Assembly (NCBI GenBank): GCA_030040115.1 | Contig: JASHUH010000251.1 | Location: 1-7,905, forward strand | Origin: Acidobacteriaceae bacterium | GTDB taxonomy: Bacteria; Acidobacteriota; Terriglobia; Terriglobales; Acidobacteriaceae | DNA: 7,905 nucleotides | Direction: 5' to 3' | Part shown: positions 1-6,272 of the stretch, piece after piece | How positions within the stretch are numbered: position 1 is the first letter of the stretch | Layout of the letters: every line of letters begins with the position of its first letter | Made by a program: the position numbers and the translations under genes | Notes under the pieces: generated by a model | Database searches by the model: none | What the model was told of the DNA's origin: nothing | The model's input: only the letters and a program-made list of their open reading frames with translations

Positions 1-21
1 CCGGCGCCCCCCGGCAACAGC

Positions 22-636
22 GTGTCCGCTTCTCTCCAAGGCAAGCGCCGCGGCAAACAGAGGGGACCGCGCGAGTTTGTCGGCCCCATGGATCACAGTT
101 ACCGCGCCGTCAACGGTAATGTGGCTGACGGGCCACCTTCCACGATCCAGGTTCCCGGCAATCATGGGGGCGGTTACTACGCCGAAGCCTACCTGCAGCA
201 GGGGCCCGCGCCCGTCCGCGAAAACGCGCCCACGCGCATCGTCTGCTTCATTGAAGATCTGTTTTTCCTGGCCAAGATCCAGGAGACGGCGCGCAAGTTG
301 GGGGTCAAGGTGGAGTTCATCAAAGGCGCCGACAAAGATTCAGTGGCGCGTATTGCCGAAACTCCCGAAAACGAGCGGCCGACCCTGCTCGTGTTCGACC
401 TCAACAACCTGAACGCCAAGCCCATGACCCTGATTCCCAAGTTCAAGGCCAAGTTTAAGAAGGCCGTCTCCATCATCGGCTTCCTGAGCCATCTGCAGGG
501 CGACCTCAAGATGAAGGCCATTGAAGCCGGTTGCGACACCGTGATGCCGCGCTCGGCCTTTTCGCAGAGCCTGCCCAGTCTGCTGCGCCGCTATGGCGTG
601 GAAGAGGAAGAGGACTACGCGCCGCAACCGGTGTGA
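22..636 (+). CDS. Divergent CheY-like receiver-domain protein (degenerate response regulator)
   Basis: The C-terminal part, about residues 70-190, reads as a CheY-like alpha/beta receiver fold. It has a first strand with an acidic pair (TRIVCFIEDL, E78-D79), a third strand LLVFDLNN whose D126 sits where the phospho-acceptor Asp is expected, a fourth strand VSIIGFLSH with a Ser (S156) at the Thr/Ser switch position, and helix 4 followed by AGCDTVMPRSAF. The fifth strand should carry an invariant Lys before Pro; here the region is M-P-R, so the lysine appears to be missing. Residues 1-69 are low complexity (Arg/Lys-rich, then Gly/Pro/Tyr-rich) and resemble no domain I know. There is no output domain, and the protein ends in an acidic EEEED stretch. 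The start is uncertain: GTG at 22 has no clear Shine-Dalgarno, ATG at 88 is an alternative (182 aa), and the frame stays open to the window edge, so the true start may lie outside. It probably acts by protein contact, or is a structural relic of a receiver. Its partners are not visible. Confidence 0.7.
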   Translation: MSASLQGKRRGKQRGPREFVGPMDHSYRAVNGNVADGPPSTIQVPGNHGGGYYAEAYLQQGPAPVRENAPTRIVCFIEDLFFLAKIQETARKLGVKVEFIKGADKDSVARIAETPENERPTLLVFDLNNLNAKPMTLIPKFKAKFKKAVSIIGFLSHLQGDLKMKAIEAGCDTVMPRSAFSQSLPSLLRRYGVEEEEDYAPQPV

Positions 637-683
637 GAAGGAAACCAGGACGCAGCAACTCAGTCCACTGGATCAACCGGCTG

Positions 684-727
684 GAGCCGAACGGCGCGCC
701 CCGGGGAAGAACGCCGCGTCTCGGCTC
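684..727. terminator. Candidate bidirectional terminator hairpin between convergent genes
   Basis: An inverted repeat lies in the 127 bp gap between two convergent genes. The outer arms are GAGCCGA (684-690) and TCGGCTC (721-727). An inner 5 bp stem, CGGCG (692-696) with CGCCG (712-716), lies inside an asymmetric internal loop. Neither strand has a T-tract after it, so it is not a textbook intrinsic terminator. Its position is the main reason to call it one. Confidence 0.35.
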
Positions 728-763
728 ATTCCGCGTTGCCCTGAGTGACTCCAGCAGACCAAG

Positions 764-3706
764 CTATCGTCCCGCGGCCGCTGTCTCTAACGAAAACAGC
801 GAACCGCGCGCCCCGATGAACAGGGTTTTTTTATCCGCGCCTCCGAACGCCAGGCTTCCCGGACGCTCCGGAATCTCCACCACCCCCATTTGCTGTCGGT
901 TGGCGGTATAAATATAAAGCTGCCCTGAGGCCACATACATGTTTCCAGCCGCGTCCGTCACCACGCTGGTCCCACCGCGGGGCGCGAATTCGGTTGCCGT
1001 CCCATGCTCCAGGTTGTCGAGTTTCACACCATACACAGCGTCATCGTCTTCGCTCACCGCAAAGTGCTCGTCACCCACCTGGAAGAGCCGCCACTGCGAA
1101 GCCTGCAGCGCCGGCCGCCAGTCACCCCCGGCCATGACGGCGCCGATCGTCCCCGGAGCATAAAAATAACTCCGCGGCTGATTCTCCACTACCCCCACCG
1201 TGGCCATGTTGCTGTGCGGAGCATAGACCACGCCGCGATGCTCCAACTGCCACTCCAGCGTCTCTATACCGAAGAGAAACCCAACCGGCAGCAGCAGGCT
1301 CGTCCCCTTCACAGGCGCGCTCATCGGCTCAATCTTCTTCGCTTCTCCGGTCTTCGTGTTCACCGCGTAAACTGACTTGCTCAAATCCAGCGCCAGCAAC
1401 CATCCATCTCCGGCATACCCCACCGCCATCGGCGTTTTCACCGCGTCCGTCAACACTTCCGCCTTGTGTGCCTCCGCGTTCCAGCGGTAAATCCGATGCA
1501 TCGCCGCATCGGTGAAATACAAATTCCCGGCATCGTCCGCCGTGAGCCCATCGGCATTGCTGAAGCCGGTCGCAAGCTGCTCGAGCTTTGCTCCCGGCGC
1601 AAAGACGCCCGCCGGAAGCGGCAGCGGAGGGCCTAGCTTCAGATCGGCGCTCACCGTGAATACCGTAAATTCGTGGTCCCTCACACGAACTCCACTGGTC
1701 TGGTCAAAAGCGCTGTTATCGTAGGTCAACCGCGTCATGCTGAAGGTATGCACATTTTCAAACCGCACATCGGTTGAATTCGCCGTTTCCACCGCATTCA
1801 GCTTGGGCATGACCTGCCGCGAAACCCGGTACATAAACAGATTCGCGAACAGCAGGTGGTGCGCGTCGTTGAGGTCCGCTGAAAACGCGTCCGCCCCTGC
1901 CGGGTTTTCTTCCTCCGTCTGCAGCGCATAAACCGTCCAGTTCGACGCATGATAGAACTGCGTCTCATGGCGCATGTGGTGCTCGCACGACATCTGGTAG
2001 ACCACGCTGGGTGTGGTGGTGTTTTCCACCGTCAGCCCGGCGCGCGCCAGCGTGTTCGAAGTCCAGATGCCGCGGAAAATCCCCCCGCCCCCATCCTTCA
2101 CCCACAAGCTGGGATATTGCGACCCCATCGCCGCCGCATACGTCGCGAAGCCCTGTGGCGGCCGCGCCGGCTCAGGAAGATTTGGGCTCAGCACCGGATT
2201 TCTGCGTCCAAACCCGGCTCTCAGATTCACGTCGTTCACCAGCGACCGCGGGCCTGCACGCCACACCAGTCCCGCCGCCCTCCGGTCCATCATTTCGGTC
2301 GCGATTCCGATCCCGGTCACGATCGCGTCCCCACCCTTGGCGCTTTCCATCACCGGCACGGGCTCGCCCTCGCCTGTGAACTTGGTGTCGGCGTCGGTCA
2401 CCGTGATGACGGTGATCCCCGGGTTAAAGCCGATCAACACGCTATCCGGCCGCAGCCGCAGTGTGTCCGTCACCCGATACGTGCCGCTGGGAAAGTACAG
2501 CGCCCGATGCCCGTCAATGGCAGCCTGGAGCGCCGCCGTGTCATCCGACCCGTCTCCTTTGGCCCCTAGCCTCCGCACATTCACCCACTCTCGCATCGGC
2601 GGGAGCTTTGGAAGGTCCGGCGACGAGGGTATGCCTGCTCCGGGTCGCTCACGATGCAGAACCTCCACGCCCCGCTCGCGCCCGTCGTCGCCAATCACCT
2701 CGCCAATCGTCAGGTGTTCCTCGACAAACGGTTGCGAACTTCCCTTCACCGCAAACATTGCCCTGGCGCCCGGCTCACCCTCCACCATCTGCGGCACGTT
2801 TCTGCACGCCACCTCGTCCAGCGTCACCTCGTTATGCGCCTTCTCGGCGTCGCCCAGCACCACCGCCGCCCGCTGGATGTCCTCGAGCTGCAAGTCGCGT
2901 CCATACAGCTCTTCGGTTTTCCCCGGCGGAATTTCGACAGCAATGGGCGCGTGCGCAATCCGGTCGCGCACCAGCGTCATGCCCACGTCCTGGGTGTGGA
3001 TCGCCGCCCGTCTTTGCCCGGTCAAACTCGAATCCATCAGCAGAAACTGCCAACCCGGCGCCGTGCGCACGGAGATGATCCCGTACTCGCCGCCTTCGAT
3101 CTGTAAATCCGTCGCGCCGTTGCCCACGTCCTCGAGTGCCGCCCGCCCGCTGCCCACCTCGAACCGCATGTGTTCGAGAAACGAGTGCTGCGCCACGTGA
3201 AACCGCACCGCAATCGCCGCCGGGTTGCCGGGGCCGATCTCAAAATTCACATTGCTGATGCCGCTGTAGAACGTGAATTCGTTCGCGTCCACCACCGGCT
3301 CCCCGGGACCCGGGCGCCGCGAGGCGAACTGCAGCATATACCGGCCCGTCCCCAGGAAACCGTGGCCCTCCTGGAACCCCGGCGTGTTGGCTCCCAGCAC
3401 CAACACCGGCCGGTGCGCTCCATACCCGATGAGCCGTATTCCGGACCACAGATAAATCGTCCGGCTGATTCGATATCGTCCCTCCGCCACAAACACGATG
3501 CCTTCGCCGGTCGTTTCCTGCACGCGATCGATCGCCGCCTGGATGGCCGCCGTATCGTCCGCCTTGCCATCTCCAACCGCCCCGAAGCTTCCCGGACCCA
3601 GGTAGGCCGCATGAGGATCGTCCGGCCGCATTGTAAACACCGATTGCGCCGTCAAGGGCACGGCCGCCGCTGTAACCAACACCAGAATCCAGAGGAATCG
3701 ACGCAT
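764..3706 (-). CDS. Secreted double beta-helix (pectate lyase 3 / GH55-like) protein with C-terminal SMP-30/NHL-type beta-propeller
   Basis: This 980-residue protein begins with a Sec signal peptide (MRR, hydrophobic core FLWILVLVTAAAV, likely cleavage after about A20), so it is exported. Two copies of the pectate-lyase-3 entry motif follow. Copy A is FGAVGDGKADDTAAIQAAID at residues 41-60, then YLWSGIRLIGYG. Copy B is LGAKGDGSDDTAALQAAID at 380-398, then FPSGTYRV and VLIGFNPG. Paired motifs of this kind are typical of GH55-like and phage tail-spike-like right-handed beta-helices, giving modules of roughly 34-360 and 374-690. Residues about 705-975 look like a beta-propeller: GFSNADGLTADDAGNLYFTD at the start and TDAAGNMYVASG near the end, closing with PERPGSLAFGGADKKTLFIGARG, a stretch very like the last blade of SMP-30/gluconolactonase proteins. 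The Glu of the SMP-30 metal site is not evident at the expected N-terminal position, so lactonase activity is doubtful. The ATG is supported by GGAG 10 nt upstream. The substrate is unknown; polysaccharide binding or cleavage is an inference from the fold. Confidence 0.85.
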   Translation of the reverse strand: MRRFLWILVLVTAAAVPLTAQSVFTMRPDDPHAAYLGPGSFGAVGDGKADDTAAIQAAIDRVQETTGEGIVFVAEGRYRISRTIYLWSGIRLIGYGAHRPVLVLGANTPGFQEGHGFLGTGRYMLQFASRRPGPGEPVVDANEFTFYSGISNVNFEIGPGNPAAIAVRFHVAQHSFLEHMRFEVGSGRAALEDVGNGATDLQIEGGEYGIISVRTAPGWQFLLMDSSLTGQRRAAIHTQDVGMTLVRDRIAHAPIAVEIPPGKTEELYGRDLQLEDIQRAAVVLGDAEKAHNEVTLDEVACRNVPQMVEGEPGARAMFAVKGSSQPFVEEHLTIGEVIGDDGRERGVEVLHRERPGAGIPSSPDLPKLPPMREWVNVRRLGAKGDGSDDTAALQAAIDGHRALYFPSGTYRVTDTLRLRPDSVLIGFNPGITVITVTDADTKFTGEGEPVPVMESAKGGDAIVTGIGIATEMMDRRAAGLVWRAGPRSLVNDVNLRAGFGRRNPVLSPNLPEPARPPQGFATYAAAMGSQYPSLWVKDGGGGIFRGIWTSNTLARAGLTVENTTTPSVVYQMSCEHHMRHETQFYHASNWTVYALQTEEENPAGADAFSADLNDAHHLLFANLFMYRVSRQVMPKLNAVETANSTDVRFENVHTFSMTRLTYDNSAFDQTSGVRVRDHEFTVFTVSADLKLGPPLPLPAGVFAPGAKLEQLATGFSNADGLTADDAGNLYFTDAAMHRIYRWNAEAHKAEVLTDAVKTPMAVGYAGDGWLLALDLSKSVYAVNTKTGEAKKIEPMSAPVKGTSLLLPVGFLFGIETLEWQLEHRGVVYAPHSNMATVGVVENQPRSYFYAPGTIGAVMAGGDWRPALQASQWRLFQVGDEHFAVSEDDDAVYGVKLDNLEHGTATEFAPRGGTSVVTDAAGNMYVASGQLYIYTANRQQMGVVEIPERPGSLAFGGADKKTLFIGARGSLFSLETAAAGR

Positions 3707-3826
3707 TGAGAAAATACTCCAGAGGAAGTACGCCGATCGAAGGAGCTTCGGCTCGTCGCAGAGGTTTGAAACCGGCGCAGAGCCTTTCTACCACATGCGC
3801 CATGCAGTGCATCACAACGGACAGAC

Positions 3827-3855
3827 TTTATAGGCTCACAGACTCGATCAGCCTA
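3827..3855 (-). promoter_or_regulatory. Weak candidate promoter for the secreted beta-helix gene
   Basis: On the minus strand a good -10-like hexamer, TATAAA (3827-3832), lies 17 bp downstream of a poor -35, TAGGCT (3850-3855), which overlaps the stop codon of the guanylyltransferase gene. If used, it gives a leader of about 115 nt. That leader contains a perfect 11-bp palindrome (3802-3812). Only the -10 resembles the sigma-70 consensus, so this is tentative. The alternative is read-through from manC. Confidence 0.25.
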
Positions 3856-4974
3856 GATCAGCTCATTCCGCCCCGTTTGGCTCAGCTCCTTCACGATCTT
3901 GCCCACGTCCTGGGAGTGGTCGCGGTGGGCGATCAGCAGCGCATCTTCGGTGTCGACGACCACAAGATTCTCCACGCCCACCAGGGCCACGAACTTTTTG
4001 GGGCTGAAGATGTAGTTGTCGGTGGCTTCGATGGCGAGAAGGCCTCCGGCGTCGGCTACGTTGCCTTCAGCGTCGCCGCGCAGACGCGTCTCGAGCTGAT
4101 ACTCGTAAAGCGACGCCCAGGAGCCGAGGTCGTTCCAGGTAAATTCAGCAGGCACGCAGTAGAGGTGCGACAGATGCTCGCCCTTGGCCGAACGCGGCTC
4201 GAGGACGGCGTAGTCCACGGAGATGTTTTCGCATTGGGGGTAAAGCGAGCGAAAGACTTCCTCGAACTCGGGCGATCCAAACGCGGCGGCGATGGATTCG
4301 AGCAGGGGCGCGGTTTCCGGCAGGTGCTCGCGCACTGCGTTTGCCAAGGTGCGCGCCGACCACAGAAACATGCCGGAATTCCAGTAGTAGTTGCCGGCGG
4401 CGATAAACTCTTCGGCCCGGTTCTGGTTGGGTTTCTCGATGAACCGGCGGACGTGCAGCGCGGAGTCGTCCTGTGCGAAATCGCCGGTTTCGATGTAGCC
4501 GTAGCCAGTCTCGGCGCGGACCGGCTCAATGCCCAGCACCACGATGTTCTCGCCTGCCGCGGCCACTTGGATGGCCTTTTGCAGGGTTTTGAGGAAGCGC
4601 GGCTCGTCGGCGATGACGTGATCGGAAGGAAAGACGCCAAGGACGGCGGCGGGATTCTGCTTTTCGATGAGAAACGCGGCCAAGCCGCAGGCAGGGGCCG
4701 TGTTGCGGGCGATCGGCTCCTGCACGATTTGGCCGGGAGGAAGGCCCGGCAACTGGTCGGCGATCTCATGGGCCAGGAATTCGTTGGTGATGATCCAGGT
4801 TCTTTCAAGGCCGGCCAGCGGCTTGAGCCGCTCTACGGTTTGTTGAATCATCGAGCGTTCGCCGTCAAGCGCCAGCACCTGCTTGGCGCGAGCGCGGCGC
4901 GAGCGCGGCCAGAAACGGGTGCCGCTGCCGCCAGCCAGAATTACGGGACGAAAATCGATACTCTTCAAAATCAT
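3853..4974 (-). CDS. manC: Mannose-1-phosphate guanylyltransferase (GDP-mannose pyrophosphorylase)
   Basis: This cytoplasmic enzyme makes GDP-mannose from mannose-1-phosphate and GTP, supplying mannose, fucose and related sugars for surface polysaccharide or glycoprotein. The 373 residues hold all the family landmarks in order: nucleotide-binding GGSGTRFWPRSR (15-26) with K31, EPIARNTAPA (86-95), PSDH (116-119), GYGYIE (157-162), the sugar-phosphate-binding RFIEKP (177-182), WNSGMF (198-203), SVDYAVLE (252-259), FTWNDLGSW (278-286) and DTEDALLI (341-348). The length fits the monofunctional type, with no fused phosphomannose isomerase domain. One deviation is A30, where a Pro usually precedes the Lys-Gln. 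The ATG has AGGA 10 nt upstream, and a plausible promoter lies just beyond. It is upstream of the secreted beta-helix gene on the same strand with a 146 bp gap, so co-transcription is possible but not shown. Several ORFs antisense to it are composition artefacts. Confidence 0.95.
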   Translation of the reverse strand: MILKSIDFRPVILAGGSGTRFWPRSRRARAKQVLALDGERSMIQQTVERLKPLAGLERTWIITNEFLAHEIADQLPGLPPGQIVQEPIARNTAPACGLAAFLIEKQNPAAVLGVFPSDHVIADEPRFLKTLQKAIQVAAAGENIVVLGIEPVRAETGYGYIETGDFAQDDSALHVRRFIEKPNQNRAEEFIAAGNYYWNSGMFLWSARTLANAVREHLPETAPLLESIAAAFGSPEFEEVFRSLYPQCENISVDYAVLEPRSAKGEHLSHLYCVPAEFTWNDLGSWASLYEYQLETRLRGDAEGNVADAGGLLAIEATDNYIFSPKKFVALVGVENLVVVDTEDALLIAHRDHSQDVGKIVKELSQTGRNELI

Positions 4975-5246
4975 CGAATCAACATCCTATCCGACGAAGA
5001 TAATGTTTGCACAGTAAGGGTTGAATAATAATTTCGGCCGGAAAACGCCGCTCACGGGCCAGCAGCGGACCGGTATGAGCCAAGCGGCCAGCGCGGGCGG
5101 TCAGGACCGGGTTTTGCGCAAATCCGCGGTGCGGGGCGTCACCTGGCCGTCCGTTGAGGATGGAAGGCGGTTAGACCGGCTCTTCCCCATTGGATGTCGA
5201 ACCACGGCGCCGACGGCTGAGATGCAAATGCGATAAGCTATCAGAA
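4975..5246. other. Divergent intergenic spacer between manC and the M50 protease gene
   Basis: This 272 bp spacer separates two divergently transcribed genes. The manC-proximal end is AT-rich and holds the promoter candidate. The rest is GC-rich, with a perfect 10-bp palindrome, TTTGCGCAAA, at 5113-5122. I found no convincing promoter for the plus-strand protease gene. A plus-strand reading frame (TTG 5021 or ATG 5075 to 5236) has no ribosome-binding site at a usable distance and no recognisable product, so I do not call it a gene. Confidence 0.5.
4997..5025 (-). promoter_or_regulatory. Candidate sigma-70-type promoter of manC
   Basis: An AT-rich island (about 4981-5035) stands out in otherwise GC-rich DNA. 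On the minus strand it contains TTCAAC (5020-5025, a 3/6 match to the -35) and TATCTT (4997-5002, a 4/6 match to the -10) separated by exactly 17 bp. Initiation about 7 nt downstream would leave a leader of roughly 15 nt containing the AGGA ribosome-binding site of manC. The hexamers are imperfect; the spacing, base composition and position carry the call. Confidence 0.35.
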
Positions 5247-6191
5247 ATGCCAGGCCTGCGTCAGGGTTCAATGCATCTCGGCCGTGTAGCCGGAATCGAT
5301 CTGTTTCTGCACTGGACCTGGTTTGTGGTTGCGGTGCTTGAGATCGGCGCGCGGGAAAGCCGCTATTCCTCCGTCATCTGGGGTGCTCTGGAGTATCTGG
5401 CTCTCTTCGTCATTGTCCTGTTGCACGAATTCGGGCACGCGTTGGCCTGCCGCCAGGTGGGAGGAGTCGCAGAGCGCATCGTGCTTTGGCCACTGGGCGG
5501 AGTCGCGTACGTGAACCCGCCGCAGCGCCCCGGAGCGACGCTTTGGAGCCTGGCCGCGGGACCTCTGGTGAATGTGGCGCTGACGCCCATCCTGGGCGCG
5601 GCGGTGGGGATGAGCCGCTGGCGGGGATGGGCGTACACCGCGCCCGCGGCCTACCACTTCCTATGGATGGTCTTTGGAATCAACCTCGCGCTGCTGGCCT
5701 TTAACATCTTGCCCATTTACCCGCTCGACGGAGGCCAGATTCTGCGCTCCTTGCTCTGGTATATGATGGGGCGCGCGCGCAGCCTGATGGTGGCTACGGT
5801 TCTTGGCTTTGTGGGCGCCGCGGGTTTGGTCGGCGCCGCCCTGTGGCTGCACTCCACCTGGTCGCTCTTGATTGCCGGATATCTGCTCATGAATTGCTGG
5901 GGTGGGCTGAAAGCGGCGCGCATTTTAATTCGCAATGAAAAGCTTCCTCGGCGCGAGGGCTTTGCCTGCCCGAATTGCGGCGCAAAGCCTCCCCTCGGCG
6001 CCCTTTGGAAATGTGCCCAGTGCAGCCAGGTTTTCGACACATTCGCCAGCGGGGCCGCTTGTCCCCATTGCGGATCTCAATTTCCGAACACGATGTGCGG
6101 TGAGTGCCAGCAAATGCGTCCCATGAGCGAGTGGGTTGCCGGGGCCTATGTGCGCCCCGGCGCTATCGGGCGCAGTTCCGCAACGACGTAG
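5247..6191 (+). CDS. M50 (site-2 protease family) membrane zinc metalloprotease with C-terminal zinc-ribbon-like tail
   Basis: This is an intramembrane metalloprotease of the SpoIVFB/site-2 protease group, which cleaves substrates within the membrane. With the ATG at 5247 it has 314 residues. The HExxH zinc motif is HEFGH at 60-64, inside a hydrophobic segment (LEYLALFVIVLLHEFGHALA at about 50-69). The third zinc ligand is D161 in NILPIYPLDGGQIL. Further hydrophobic stretches lie at about 21-33, 96-121, 133-160 and 180-216, suggesting five or six membrane segments. The opening LGRVAGIDLFLHWTW is typical of the family. A soluble tail from about residue 230 contains four CxxC pairs (C241/C244, C256/C259, C272/C275, C284/C287), consistent with two zinc ribbons. 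The start is unsure: ATG 5247 lacks a clear ribosome-binding site, ATG 5271 has AGGG only 4 nt upstream and fits family N-termini equally well, and an upstream TTG at 5190 is unlikely. The substrate and partner are unknown. It stands alone on its strand, divergent from manC. Confidence 0.9.
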   Translation: MPGLRQGSMHLGRVAGIDLFLHWTWFVVAVLEIGARESRYSSVIWGALEYLALFVIVLLHEFGHALACRQVGGVAERIVLWPLGGVAYVNPPQRPGATLWSLAAGPLVNVALTPILGAAVGMSRWRGWAYTAPAAYHFLWMVFGINLALLAFNILPIYPLDGGQILRSLLWYMMGRARSLMVATVLGFVGAAGLVGAALWLHSTWSLLIAGYLLMNCWGGLKAARILIRNEKLPRREGFACPNCGAKPPLGALWKCAQCSQVFDTFASGAACPHCGSQFPNTMCGECQQMRPMSEWVAGAYVRPGAIGRSSATT

Positions 6192-6218
6192 CGGCCGCCC
6201 CGGCTCTCTGTCCATCGC

Positions 6219-6246
6219 CCGGAGGCCCGCACGACCTTCCCTCCGG
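6219..6246. terminator. Candidate bidirectional terminator hairpin between convergent genes
   Basis: Perfect 7-bp arms, CCGGAGG (6219-6225) and CCTCCGG (6240-6246), flank a 14-nt loop in the 81 bp gap between the convergent protease and aminotransferase genes. There is no T-tract on either side. The call rests on the strong GC stem and its position. Confidence 0.35.
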
Positions 6247-6272
6247 CCAGAAAGCTCATCCTGGTTGGATCG

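Noticed and set aside
895..920. AT-rich TATAAATATAAAG patch resembling a promoter
   Set aside because: It lies inside the secreted protein gene, where it encodes YIYTANRQ. No partner -35 is at proper spacing and no gene follows it.
2013..3200. Long plus-strand reading frame (395 codons) antisense to the secreted protein gene
   Set aside because: The opposite strand carries a clear multi-domain protein with signal peptide and family motifs. The plus-strand translation is Ser/Pro/Arg-rich with no recognisable domain, as expected of a GC-rich shadow frame.
3706..5028. Plus-strand reading frame (440 codons) antisense to manC
   Set aside because: It covers the whole of manC, whose full motif set is on the minus strand. 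The translation matches no family, and its start sits at the antisense edge of another gene.
5021..5236. Small plus-strand frame in the divergent spacer (TTG 5021 or ATG 5075)
   Set aside because: There is no ribosome-binding site at a usable distance and no recognisable domain, and it overlaps the likely promoter island of manC.
5190..5246. Upstream TTG start for the M50 protease
   Set aside because: It would add a 19-residue Arg- and Cys-containing extension with no family match and no ribosome-binding site. The ATGs at 5247 and 5271 fit family N-termini better.
3853..6191. Possible polysaccharide gene cluster formed by manC, the beta-helix protein and the protease
   Set aside because: No glycosyltransferase, polymerase or export gene is present, and the protease is divergently transcribed. 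Proximity alone does not support a functional cluster.
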